From Piromyces finnis (taxonomy: Eukaryota; Neocallimastigomycota; Neocallimastigomycetes; Neocallimastigales; Neocallimastigaceae), in assembly GCA_002104945.1 (NCBI GenBank), contig MCFH01000001.1, positions 1,577,001 through 1,641,000 on the forward strand: a DNA stretch of 64,000 nt. Reading direction: 5' to 3'. The position numbers and the translations under genes were made by a program. How positions within the stretch are numbered: the first letter of the stretch is position 1; each line of letters starts with the position of its first letter. Below are positions 41,909 through 54,239 of the stretch, in pieces. The notes below the pieces were generated by a model that was not told where the DNA came from, made no database searches, and saw only the letters and a program-made list of their open reading frames with translations.

Positions 41909-44900
41909 ATGTTTTTAAAGATATGTTGTTTATTATTAATCTTTATAAATAGCTTAGCAGGTATGCAATATAAAGCTAAATATTTGAAATTTGATATTAA
42001 TAAAAAAACGAAAAAAAATAGTAAATATTTTATTATATCTATACAATAGAATCAAAAAATATTTATAACTGTTGGTCAAATGAAAAACTATGTGGAAATT
42101 CGAATTGGTAAAATTAAAAAAATTTAATATTAAAAATATATATTACTAACTATTAATAAATTTTGTTTTTTTTTTCTTTAAATAAATAGTATCCCTAAAG
42201 TATGTACTTGTCATTCTATTCAAAATAACAGTAAGTCATTTTACTGTGGAGATAACAAACAACATGATATAGGTGATGAATTTCTCAATATTATACCAAT
42301 GAAACGAAATAATAATGAAAATACTGGTTCTTTTAATGAAAATGATTATTATCATAATAATTATATCAACTTTAATTCTTCCTATACAAATATAAGTAAT
42401 ACAGAAGATGACATATCATTTTTCAATTCATCTTATTTTGATATAATATTCGTAGTTATGGTGGCATCTGTATTAATTATGGTTATTGTAGTATGGTTTT
42501 ATGGATGTGGTTTACGGGATTTGAGTATAAATAAAAAAAAAAGAAAGAAGGAATACTTTTATTATCCGAAAGTTCGTAATAATATTAATAGTTATGAATA
42601 CTATAGAAAAAACAATAAATATATCACTTCAGATGTAAGATATTTTGACAATTTATTTTTTTTTATATAATAATAAAAAATATTATATAAACAAAGAAAA
42701 AAATATTTAATTTTAAATTCTTAAAATATATTTAAAAAGGATAACAGTAATATATGTAATAATTCAACGTCAGATTATTTCATAAAAGATCATTGTCATC
42801 ATAGAAATAAATCTTATACGGAATCTCTAAAATATTATTATAATAATAATAATAATAGTAATAATAATAATAGTAATAATAATAATAATAATAATAGTAA
42901 TAACTATAATAGACATCGTCGTTATCATTCTTATAATGGGCATGATCTAAATGAAAGAAGTAAGTAAATAAGTTATATATATATAATTTTTGTTAATTCA
43001 TATACGATTATGAAAATATTATTCTTTTTTTAGTTTTGTGTATTCAGTATTAAAACCATTAAAGTTTTATATTAATAATTTTTTTTTTAAATCATAGGAG
43101 AACATGAGTTCAAAAAAATGTTAGAAAAAAAAGAGAATAGAATAAGTAAAATTTCAGTTATAAAAGATAATTATTCAGTGAGAGGAAGTTACAGTCAACA
43201 TCATAATCACTATAATAAAAATGTAGAAGTTACAGGAAGTGGTGATTATACACCCCCTGGATTTTTTGAATTATTATGGATGACTTTTTCTTCTATTCTT
43301 GATATAACCACAGATATATGGTATGCTGAAAGTCTATTTACAGATAATGTAGAAATTCATTATGAAAACAAATGGATTTTTCAAGTAATGTCTATTATAA
43401 CCATTATTATTCCTATTCTACTTAATATGTCTTTAAGTTTTCGTTTAATTTCCAGAAGGCTTAAAGCAAGTTTTGATTTTTTGAATTGGTATCGTACTGC
43501 TCCATGGGCTAAAAAATGTACCTCTTTTTTTGTATTATTTTCAGCTTTTAATATTGAACTATTAAGTATTTTGGTATCAGGATTATGGGATTTAGCTTGT
43601 TTTAGCGCACCTATTGGTATAGATGATTTTTGGTTTAGATTAAAGTTTTGGGGATTTATTACTACTTTAGCAGAAGTAAGAATATTTATTTTTATTTATT
43701 AATACTTTTTTTGATACAATGTTTATTTTTTTTTTCCCAAGTTCTAAAATATTAATATACTGTTTTCACGCATTAAAAATAACATTATATATTGTATTTT
43801 TGTAGGATATACCTCAATTTTTAATTCAATTTTTAATTTTATATCCTCAAATTCGATCCGGTAAAATAAATACCCTAGTTGTAATGAAACTTATTATTGC
43901 AGCTGTTGTGTTAATTGTTGATTGTATCTCAAAAGGTTTAATTTGGTATGCAATGGGTTCTTCCATTTCACCCCCAAAATTAGATAAGAATTTACCTTTT
44001 GACGAACAAGCAACATTAGGATTTCCATCATCTTATTCCTATACAGATGATGATCCTACAATTGAGAGTCCAAGTGATTCAATAATGAATAGTAATTGTA
44101 ACTCTTGTAATACTAAATTTCATAAGCTATCTATAAACTCTAGTATAAGCCAAAAAAGCCATAAAGAAGATTATAACTCCTCATCTAATTATGATTGTTC
44201 TGTTGCTATCCCCAAAAGAAAATATTATGATGTGGAAGAAGTATATGCTAATGAAATAAAAAAGCAACTACCATATTATCACGATTTCAGTTATAAAAAT
44301 GACAGCGTTATTGATATTATTGATAGTAATGATTCAAGCTTGATATATCAAAATAAATTAAATTATTTTAATAATGAGAATATCATTATAAATAATAATG
44401 AAAAGATTATAAATAATTCAACTAGTATTGATAGTAATTATGAATCTTCGGATTATCTTGAATCATCTCACTGTCATAGTATTTACACAGAAAATAATAA
44501 AGATATTACAGAAAGTATTTCAATATCAAATCAATCACCAACCTATGTTTTTGACCATCTACAAAAAGAAAAATATTCTTTAGATAGAAAAATTGGGTTT
44601 GAAAAAACAATTATGGTAAAAGATGATAATAAACCAAGTCTATATAGCAAAAATGTTAAAATACATCGTGATGGTCTAGCCTTACCTGCAATAAAAATGG
44701 AAAAAAGTCCTAGTTTCATACCACCTTCAACTTACGGAAATATATATGATTTAAATGAAATTTCTTCTGATGTTATAAATATCAATAGGAGAAATCCTAA
44801 TTATTATTATGACAAAAGGAATAATCATCATTCACCACATCATCATCCTGTACCTTTAACTATAAAAAATAATTATCAGCATCATCATTTATCAATCAAT

Positions 44901-45038
44901 AATATTTATGGTAAAAACACTATTGGAAACAGTAACATTAATATAACCGCCAACAATGATAATAACAATAGCAATACCAATTACAATAATAACAACAACA
45001 ACAACAATAATAATAACAACAATAATAATAGCAATAAC

Positions 45039-45077
<39 letters not shown>

Positions 45078-45242
45078 AAAAATAAAAATAAAAGTAAAAA
45101 TAACCGTAAAGTTAATAGAAAAAAACGATATGAAGAAATTGATATTAGTAAAGAAATTAATAAAATTCAAGAAAAGAATAAGAATGAAGAAGAAATAATA
45201 TATATAGACAATATTAGATATAATGATATGTTTAAACTGTAA
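41909..45242 (+). CDS. Multi-pass membrane protein with signal peptide and Cys-rich ectodomain, family not recognised
   Basis: Six exons: 41909-41960, 42050-42107, 42190-42634, 42740-42959, 43098-43675, 43806-45242, in phase, 929 aa. Residues 1-18 form a signal peptide (MFLKICCLLLIFINSLAG). A small Cys-rich ectodomain follows, with six Cys between about 23 and 60 (NCWSNEKLCGNSNC, KVCTCHS, FYCGD). TM1 is at about 119-143, followed by a basic stop-transfer and an Asn/His-rich cytosolic loop. A block of four or five more hydrophobic helices spans about 314-502: ELLWMTFSSILDITTDIWYA, FQVMSIITIIIPILLNMSLS, a Cys-containing helix near 400-425, then GFITTLAEDIPQFLIQFLIL and VVMKLIIAAVVLIVDCISKG. The C-terminal 425 residues are Asn/Ser/His low complexity with a long Asn run, ending in a charged segment. 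The polar TTD and AEDIPQ residues inside membrane helices look conserved-functional, but no family can be named. A surface receptor or channel-like role is only a guess. Confidence 0.8.
44955..45080 (+). repeat. AAT/AAC repeat encoding an Asn run
   Basis: Mixed AAT and AAC codons encode about 40 Asn residues with rare Ser, Tyr and Ile in the C-terminal tail of the membrane protein. Mixed codon use suggests the run is tolerated at protein level and not only a fresh DNA slippage product. Confidence 0.9.
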
Positions 45243-45675
45243 GATACAATATATTAGTATTTTTTTTTCGGTTTTGATAATTTAAAAAATTATAGTATAA
45301 TAATCATATTAATTATTAAATGTAACTATTTTTGATTTAAATATTATAAAAAATGCCAATCTAATTTATTAAAATAATAATTCATAATATAAAATATTTC
45401 AATAAAACAAAATAAAAAATTATAATTTTTTATCATTATGATTTTTATAACGCTATGTTCATTGCGGGTTACATTTTTATTTTTTAAATTTTTGGCTATT
45501 TTAGGGATTTTTGAAATGAAATGAATTCATTAAAATATTGTTATTTTATTTTAATGATTAGATTATTGTTATATAATTATTAATTGAATTAAATCCTTTT
45601 TTATTTTGATAATTTATGTTTTTAATGAAAAAAAAATATATATATAAATAAATAATAGATTTGTTGATAGGAAAA
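45243..45675. other. Short convergent spacer
   Basis: 433 bp between the ends of the membrane-protein gene (+) and LSM3 (-). No coding signal seen. Confidence 0.5.
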
Positions 45676-46530
45676 TTAATTTCTACGAGGTGGTGAAACC
45701 TTTAATTTTTAATTTTTTATAATATATAAAATACAAGAAAATTAATAATTTTTTTTTATACATTTCATATGAAAATTTTAGTAATATAGTAATTAAATAA
45801 TACTGCTATTATTTCTTACCAAAATTACACCATCACCACGAACAAATAGCATATCATGAGCACGTTGAATTTTCTAAAGAAATAATAATAATAATAATAA
45901 TAATAAATCAATAACAAATAACATTTATAAAGTTATTATATTAAAAAAATATAATACCCTTATATATTCTTCATTAGTTTCTTCATTAAATTCTACTACA
46001 GTAATATTTTCTTCAACATCTCCTAAAACCATATTTAAATGTCTATTTTGTTTTTATTTTATAATGATATATTGATTATTAGAAAGATAATAAATACATT
46101 TATTAAAATGTATTATAATTTTATTTTTAATTTTAAAACTTACTGATCGTAGGCCTTTGCATTTATTAATTTATAATTTCAAATTTCAAATTTGAAAATA
46201 TATATAATTTATAATATTTAATATATAACATTATTTAATATTAATATTTGTTTAATTCTTTAAAATTATATATATTTTTATTGAATAGAATTAATAATTT
46301 ATAATAGTTCTTTAATTATCGTATTTTCATCAATTCTATAAATAACAATTTATTATTATTATTATTTAATTAGACTAAAAAAAAAAAAACATGATATTAA
46401 TTACATGTAATCTTCCTTTTAATTCCCTGTCACCTCTCATTTTTACATATATACATTCATCTAAGGAAAGTCTAACCAAATCTAATGGTTCTTCAACGGA
46501 ATTTGTAATTGGTTGTTCTTGATCGGTCAT
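45676..46530 (-). CDS. LSM3: U6 snRNA-associated Sm-like protein LSm3
   Basis: Subunit of the heteroheptameric LSm rings: LSm2-8 binds the U6 snRNA 3' end in the nucleus, and LSm1-7 acts in mRNA decapping and decay in the cytoplasm. Five exons: 46530-46405, 46154-46144, 46042-45958, 45873-45820, 45699-45676, all in phase, 99 aa. Sm1 motif: [40 protein letters not shown]. Sm2 motif: [20 protein letters not shown]. The length and the [12 protein letters not shown] opening are typical of LSm3. Exon 2 is only 11 nt and encodes AYD plus two bases of Gln; without it the conserved HAYDQHLNM string cannot be formed, so it is well supported. It faces the membrane-protein gene tail to tail. Confidence 0.95.
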
Positions 46531-48326
46531 TTATTTTTATTTTCACTATTAAAAAATTCGTAAATAAATTCTAGTTTAATAAAAAAGTATTTTTTATTTT
46601 TTTTTAAATATTAAATTTTTATTATATATCAAAATTATAAATTAAATTATTTACTTAAATAATTTTAAATCTATGGGTATATATGTATGTATGAAATATA
46701 AAACGAAACTTACATAATGTATTAAAATTAATTTTAGTTTATATTAATTTATTAATATAATTTTTTAATATTCCAAGAATTATTATATACATAGAAATTG
46801 AAAAAATATTAAAAAAATCAAAGTACTAAAGAGAAATGAAGAAAAAATAATAATTTATATTATAAAAATATCTATTTAAGATAAGCTATTCTTAATAAAC
46901 TTTTTATATATTTTCGTAATTTCATAAATGTATAATGTAACATCTATAATAAAAATAATAATAAAAATTAAAGTAGTGATTATGAAACTATAATTTTAAA
47001 ACTTTTAAAGTGTATACATTATTATGGATAAAATATTTTTGAAAGTTCAATATATCAATATTTGGTTTAAATTCTATATATATAATGAATATATTTTCAT
47101 TGAATAATAAAATAATGAAGTTTTTAACAATTATATAAATAAGAAAAATATTAATAATAACAATGTATTAATGTGAAAAATACAGGTACACGAAAAAAAA
47201 AATTAGTCTTTTTTTGAATTTTTTGTAGTAAAATAATAAAAGGAATTAAAAATAAAAAGAAAATTCATATTAATTATATTATTTATTAAGATTTGATTTT
47301 AAAATATATTTTTATTGATACATATATTGACAATTGATAACTTTATAAAATCTTTTATTATACATAAACGAATTAATAGCAAATATATTTATATATCCAT
47401 AATCTATGTCTCAAATTATTATAATTTATGATTAGTATATTTTACAGGGTTATTCATTAGAATGCTAACTAACCGAAGTTTAAAAAATTGTATAAAATGA
47501 ACTTTAATTTATATATATTTAATATATATTAAATTTCAAATATGTTCTTTTTTATTATTATTAATCTTTTTATAGATATTTTTCTTTTCATATTTATATA
47601 ATATTATTTATTCGTTATTATATAAACTATTTTATATAAATATACTGTTTTTTTAAATAAAGTATTTTTAATAAGCATGTTTTTTTTTTTTTTTTTTTTT
47701 TATTTTTTCCACTAAACATATAATATTATTTTTAGTAAATTTATGTGAAATATTTATAAAAATAAATAAAATTATAAACATTATTTATGGTGATTAAAAT
47801 ATATATAATAAAATAAAAATAATATGAACTTTAAATATAACAATTTTATTATTAAAGTATATTACCATTAATTTCTTTTTTCAAAGAAAAAAAATAACTA
47901 TATGTTTGATATTTGATACTGAATAACATACCTTTTAATACATATACAAACCATTATTACTTTTTCTACAATTAGATTGATGAAATATATATTACAAATT
48001 TTATTGTAGTATTATATTGATTCTCAAATAAATAAATAAAAGAAAAATACTTATTATAAATACTTATTATACCCATAAAATTGAAATAAAAGAATAATGA
48101 ATATACTTTCACAATAATATTTATAAAATAAATATTAATAGTAATATTAATAATATATATTGTATATATATTATATAATTTTTTTTTTCATATAATAGTT
48201 TATGAAAAAAAAAAAAAAATAAGTAAATACTAATACTAACACTTGAAAGCTTGAGCTTTTAATAAAAAAAATAAAAGTCTAAAATTATCATTTTCGAAAT
48301 TGAATATTTAAAAAAAAATAATAAAC
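46531..48326. other. Divergent intergenic region (1.8 kb)
   Basis: Upstream of both LSM3 and the 7TM-RGS gene. TA-rich, with a T22-type tract at about 47680-47701 and an A-rich stretch before 48220. No open frame supported; promoters are expected but no motif can be named. Confidence 0.5.
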
Positions 48327-51300
48327 ATGCTTAATATTCAAACTTTTTTAAGTATATTTGTTGTAACATATTTTGTTGTAACAACTGTACTCTATTATAA
48401 AGAAAGACATAATTATGTTATATATTATAGAAAAAATTCTGTAACTTTAATATGTTCCATATGTGGTTTATTGTTTTGTTTAATTCTTCCTGTAAGTAGT
48501 GGTTTGATATTATTAACATAGTTCTAGAGTTTTATTTTTATTAATTTATTCCATTATAAAAATAATACTAGTTAAATATTGAGTTTGAAGGACCATGTAT
48601 AGGTATTATAATATTATCGGTTATAAATTCATGAAATATATAAGCTAAAATTTAATAAAACTAATTTATTTTAATATGCTAATAGTGGATGTATGGATGA
48701 TAACATTAACAACATTTGGTGCTATATTATGGTATAATTTAATATATAATATATATAATATTAATAATGAAAAGTAGGAATATATGATTTTAAATATAAA
48801 AAATATATATATAATATCTTGAAAGTTCACTTTACCGAGGAGTAAGAATGCTACTTTTGAAGAAAAAAAATATGTTTAGTCTTAAATATGGAAAACAAAA
48901 TAGTACAAAAGTTAGGGATCAATTAGTAGAACTGTCATCATTTTCAAGAAATGATTATGGTTTAGAAATGAATATTGTTGATCCTAATAATTACATAAAA
49001 CAATTAAATAGAATTATTGATAAGGTAAATTTAAAAAAAAAATATAACTATTATATTTTTTAGTAGTATATTTATATATTTATATACTAACAATACTACT
49101 ATTGGGTATTGATGATTAAAAAAATATATTTAACATAAATAATATTATTAATAAAAAAGGGGATGTTAAGATGGTTTTTTATTGTTCCATATTTTACCAT
49201 CAGTATTGTAACATTTATTGTATTTATAGTAATATATGTTGGTGATAACATTAATATATTTGAAAAATGTATCAATATTTCAAATGCTTTATTTTATCCA
49301 ATTACCTTTTTTGGTGCTTTGATTTTGATAATATTGCCATTTACTCATATGCATCTTATAAATTTGAAATTTAAATCAAGATGGAATTTAAAGACAGAAA
49401 TGTTAATAAATTCAGCATTACTTGGAAGTGGTAAGATTAAAACATATTGCTATATATTAGAAAATTATTATATTATATCAAATGATTAAATAACATTTTT
49501 TTATTAAATTAAAATATATGAAAAGGGTTAATTCTATATGGACTTACAAGAGTGTATATTAGTAACTCAACATCAACATATCTTGGCGTAACTATATTAA
49601 TGTTTATATTTTCATTTATCCAATTTAACACAGTGGTTATACCATTATTAGAAATTAAAAAAGAAAGAAAAAGAAAAGCTAGAAAAGACTATGTATGATT
49701 TTAGCATGATATATACATTTATTTTTAATATTAAATTATATTAATTATACATAATTAAATATATGTAATTTTATATAGAAATCAATCGATGAATTTATTC
49801 AATCCTTAGAAAATAAAAGTTTTCTTGAGCTTTTGAAGGTTTTTTATTTTTTTTAAACCTTTCTATTAATAAATTTAATAATTGCTGATAGTTAACATAT
49901 TAAATTTTATTAAATTAAATTCATAGGAAAAAGCAATGGAAAACTTTTGTATTGAAAATGTTTTGTTATGGGAAGCATATTATGATTTAATGTTAAATAT
50001 TAAAGATTATTATTTGAGAACAGGAAAGAGATATAATACAAATAATGTTATGAATAGTTCTTTTTACGAATCTGGTGTTCAATTACAAATGGAAGACAAA
50101 AGTGAAACATTTGAATGTAATGATCAAATTGGTAAAATTGGAATGGATACAGAGAATAATTTATTGAAAGGATTGGAAACAGATCAATTTTCAAGCAATT
50201 TAAAAATAAGTAATAATGATTTAAATGATGATAAAACAAGCGTAAGTGAGTATTTCATGTCAAGTCCTGCAAAAGAGACATATATTCAAAATAATAATCC
50301 TAATATGTCTTATTCTCCATCAGAATCATATCCAATAAGGCAAACAAACAACTATTTAAACTCTTCTGAAAAACTATCTACTAATAATAGTCCAAAACCT
50401 GATAATCAGCTACTAAGCTCTTCTGATAATAATAGTAAGCATATATTGTTAAAAAATGAAAGCCATAACAACATTATTCAAACACCAATTAATCAAGTAA
50501 TATTAAATGAAAGTAATAAATCTGATATTGAAATTAATGATAAAAATAAAAATAATAATAGTAATGACATTAATATAGATATAAGTGAAATAAATAAAAG
50601 TTCAAAAGTAGAAATACAGATAGATACTACCAATCATAATCATAATCAAAATGAAAATCATATATTAAATAGAGAAGAATCAAATATTAGTAATAATAAT
50701 AATATAACTAGTTCGACTATTACCAGTCCAATATTACCATCTAACCATCCAAACTTATCCTTAAGCCGAAAAACCTCTCAAACTAGTAATGATAAAACTA
50801 ATATAAATCGTGTTACATCTATTCATAGTTCAAAAAATGTCAAAACTAGCCAAAACTTAGGTTTAGAAATCTCAAATATTGAAAACAGAAATCATATTAT
50901 TGATATAGGAAAATCTGAAAAAGCTTCATACTTATCAAAACATTCAAGAGATAAAGAAAGTGAAAATCATAATACTATAAAAAAGAAGTTTAATACAGGA
51001 ACAGCAACTAATTCAAAATCATTATTAAAATTTATAAAAAGTTTAACTTTGTATAATTGTGAATTTGATCCAAAATTTAAACCTTTATTTGATCAAATAT
51101 ATTATTTATATATTTATAAAGATGGAATTGCACCAGTTATATTAACCTTAAATACATTAACAGCTATTTCAAATAAAATTGAGAATGAAGAATATTCATA
51201 TGATATGTACCAGTCTGTAAGTACATAATATATACTATAATAATAAAATAATTAAATAATTATAAAAATTTTTAAACTAAAAGTTATATTTTTTTTTTTT

Positions 51301-51376
51301 AAAAAAAAATAATAAAAAGGCTATCGAGGAAGTAATTAATATCTTATATATGAATATTTATCCAAAAATTGAATAA
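48327..51376 (+). CDS. Seven-transmembrane RGS-domain protein
   Basis: Membrane receptor-like protein fused to a regulator of G-protein signalling domain, expected to speed GTP hydrolysis on a G-alpha subunit. Nine exons: 48327-48491, 48572-48602, 48686-48731, 48826-49024, 49160-49430, 49526-49692, 49779-49838, 49927-51216, 51320-51376, in phase, 761 aa. Hydrophobic segments: about 5-24, 39-55, 64-88 (VDVWMITLTTFGAILCSLYR), 152-174, 188-212, 228-250, 256-278. A basic tail follows (KKERKRKARKDY), then the RGS start at about 294-345: SIDEFIQSLENKSFLELLKE, ENFCIENVLLWEAYYDLMLN. The second half of the box returns only at about 697-761: PLFDQIYYLYIYKDGIAPVI, SYDMYQSAIEEVINILYMNI, YPKIE. Between them lies an insert of about 325 residues, rich in Ser, Asn and Lys. 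The layout 7TM then RGS matches fungal and plant AtRGS1-like proteins. There is no signal peptide; TM1 is at the extreme N terminus. TM boundaries are estimates. Confidence 0.88.
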
Positions 51377-52292
51377 TTAACATAAAAGTATAATTTTCAT
51401 TATAATTTTCATTGAAAAATAATATCTTTTAATGTATTATTTTAATCTATCATTTAAATATTCTTTTTTTTTTTTTTTTTCAAGTATGGGTTTTAAAAGC
51501 TAAAAAAATATTATATATAAAAAAAAAATAAAAAGTAATAATATAGCAATTTATTAGTATAGATATGTAAATAATTTTTAGAAAAAATAATAAAAAATGT
51601 TCTTTATTTTCAATACAAAAGCAACCTAAAAATGAAATTTTTATTTTTTATTTATAAAATAAATAAATAAAATATATAAAAAAAAGAAAAAATATGGAAA
51701 TAAAATTAATATAATAGCAATAGGAAATAATAATAATTAATAATAATAATGTATATTTTAATAAATATAATAAAATGTAAATTTTTTTACATTATAAAAA
51801 TAATTTTTTTTTTAGAGTAATAAAAATATATTTATTATTTTAATCTTAGATAAATATTATAATAAATAAAAGTGTTCTAGTCAATTTTTCAATTTGAATA
51901 TAAATGAATATGTATTTTCAAATTTATAAAATAATTATAATTACATAATTATATATAGTATTAATAAGTAAAAAGGTAATTTTATTAAAAACATTTATAT
52001 TTATATTCCTTTTATTAATCAATCAAGAAATTAATAAATTATAAGAAAAAGTCACAAATTGAAAAAAAAAAAAAAAAAAAAAAAAAAACTAATTAATTAA
52101 ATGTTAATTTTTTATAATAAAGAAAAGATTGTAATAATATTTGTATTTATATATATATATATTTAAAATTTTCTTTCAAGCTTGAAATATGAGCAACTTT
52201 TTTTTTAATACTAATTAATTTTATTATATTTATTTTAGAAAATGTGGTTTAATAGAAGGTATATAATATTTATAATAATAAGCAATTTTTAA
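51377..52292. other. Convergent intergenic spacer (0.9 kb)
   Basis: Between the 3' ends of the 7TM-RGS gene and the EFCAB10-like gene. It has T- and A-homopolymers (about 51463-51480 and 52061-52088) and short TA repeats. No coding sequence supported. Confidence 0.5.
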
Positions 52293-53458
52293 TTACGATA
52301 CAGTAGAAAACTTTTCATGTAAACCGATCATTCTATAATTATAAATATATATTATTATTTCAAAAACCAATATATAAAATATACTCTTTAAAAAATGCTT
52401 ATAAAATTTACCCTTCTTTTACAAAGGTTTCTAGTGATATAGCATTATATTTACTTCCTTCTGGGGAATCATTTATCATTTTAACACCTATATCTTCCAT
52501 TGCTTTTTAAATAATAATATGAATAAATATTAATTAATACATCGATATACTATTATATTAGATATTATTAAATATATTTGAAATGGATCATATAATTATC
52601 AATTTACCACTAAGATATTGCTTTGTACTAATATATCCTTTTTCAGTAACATCAAAAATTTTAAATAATGCTTTTAAATTTTCTTCTGTAAAATATGTAT
52701 AAGCATCAAGTTTCTAAAATATATACATATTATAATATGATAATTTTCTTTATAGTTAATATAAATATTTTTAATTTTAATTATTTGTATAATAATCATT
52801 ACCTTTTCTTTTATATGAACTAATTTTTCAGCAATGAATTTCTTTGGATTTTCTTTATTTGGATGTAAATAAATATAGATATATATTGATATAAGTAATT
52901 TTATTTTGGGAAAAATAATCTTTTTTTTATTTTTAACATTTTTAATGTATAAATACAAAATAAAAGAAGATCTAAATGTATATACCTGGTTGCAAATAAA
53001 AAAGCATGGTTGTCAATTGTGTTATAATTTCAGGTATCTTGTGTTGTTCCAAATATCTGTAATAATCAATATTATTTATATATCCATTTTGTATATATTG
53101 TAATATATATATTGATTTAAATGAAATATTATTACAATTTTAATGGTATATGTTAATAATTTGTTTTTACAAGATGAATAATAAAGAACAAACAACATTA
53201 TCATTAACAAAAGATTATAGTTTATATTATAATATAAAAAGCAAAATATTAATATAATAAAATTAATTAATAATTATTTATAGTATTATTGTGTCAATTC
53301 AATATAATTAATGATTTTTGAAAATAATAATAAAAAAAAGTTTATATATTAATAAGTATTAATTTTTTGAATAATTATTACGTTTTTGCATTTAGAACTT
53401 CTCTTGAATTGTAATTTATTGGATTTTTTTCTTTTATAATATTTATTTTTGGTGCCAT
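52293..53458 (-). CDS. EFCAB10-like protein with RIIa/DPY-30-type dimerisation domain and degenerate EF-hand
   Basis: Six exons: 53458-53382, 53056-52986, 52852-52803, 52713-52608, 52502-52412, 52332-52293, in phase, 144 aa. After a short polar start come residues about 25-55, TYLEQHKIPEIITQLTTMLF then LQPENPKKFIAEKL. This is the RIIa/DPY-30-like helix pair of EFCAB10, a small protein of cilia and flagella. The second half, ENLKALFKIFDVTEKGYIST then AMEDIGVKM, is one EF-hand-like helix-loop-helix. Its loop, DVTEKGYISTKQ, lacks the acidic residues at positions 3, 5 and 12 of a calcium-binding loop, so calcium binding is unlikely. The closing exon (GMIGLHEKFSTVS) was picked because it is the only good acceptor that gives an in-phase stop. 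By analogy the protein sits in the axoneme, which implies motile zoospores. The MMS19 gene is divergent, 781 bp away. Confidence 0.82.
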
Positions 53459-54239
53459 TTTTATTATCTATTTAAAATTACTTCTTTTTTATATATTTAT
53501 TACTCTAATAATAAAAAAACAGTTTTATATAAATATTTAAATAATTTTACTGCAATTTTTATTAGAAAAAGAAAACAATATAAAGATTTATTATTTTTTT
53601 ATAAACCAACTGAAACTTTATAAAGTTTAAAATTTTAATTTTTAATATACACCATACTGGAGACTTTAGTAATCATTATAAAAAAGTCTAATAAATAATA
53701 AAATTAAGATTATACAGAATTTTTTTCAAAATTAAATTAAATTTAATATTATTAAATTTTTGATAATGGTTATTTTATACTTTTTCTCGATAAAAAAAAA
53801 GAAAAAAACATCATTTTAAGAAGATATATTAATTATATATAGTTTTATAATTATAAAGTGGAATTAAAGTACGAATGAAAAATGTATTTTGTTAATTATT
53901 ATATTTAATTACATAAAACCAAATATTTTACCTGATAAAAGAATAACACATATCAAATAATGATTAAGAATAATAGTGTTTAAAAAAAAACTACATATTA
54001 ACCAATAAAAAATCAAGATTTTTATTTTTTTTTTTCTACAATAAAAAAATTTTTGAATAAAAAATAATTGAAGTGTCTATTAAAGATTATTATCTATAAT
54101 AACTAATAGATTAAAATTATATTTTTTATTAATATATATTTTTTATTTTTATTGATAAAATTAGTTAATTGTAAAATTTATATAAATATATCTTTTTCAA
54201 TTTAAATATTAATTAATAAAAGATAATAAAATATTTATA
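53459..54239. other. Divergent promoter region between EFCAB10-like gene and MMS19
   Basis: 781 bp of TA-rich sequence between two divergent start codons. Both promoters must lie here or in the 5' leaders. No specific binding site could be identified. Confidence 0.5.

Noticed and set aside
44892-45198. Ile/Thr- and Ile/Val-rich frames on both strands
   Set aside because: Shadows of the AAT/AAC Asn-coding repeat in the membrane-protein tail.
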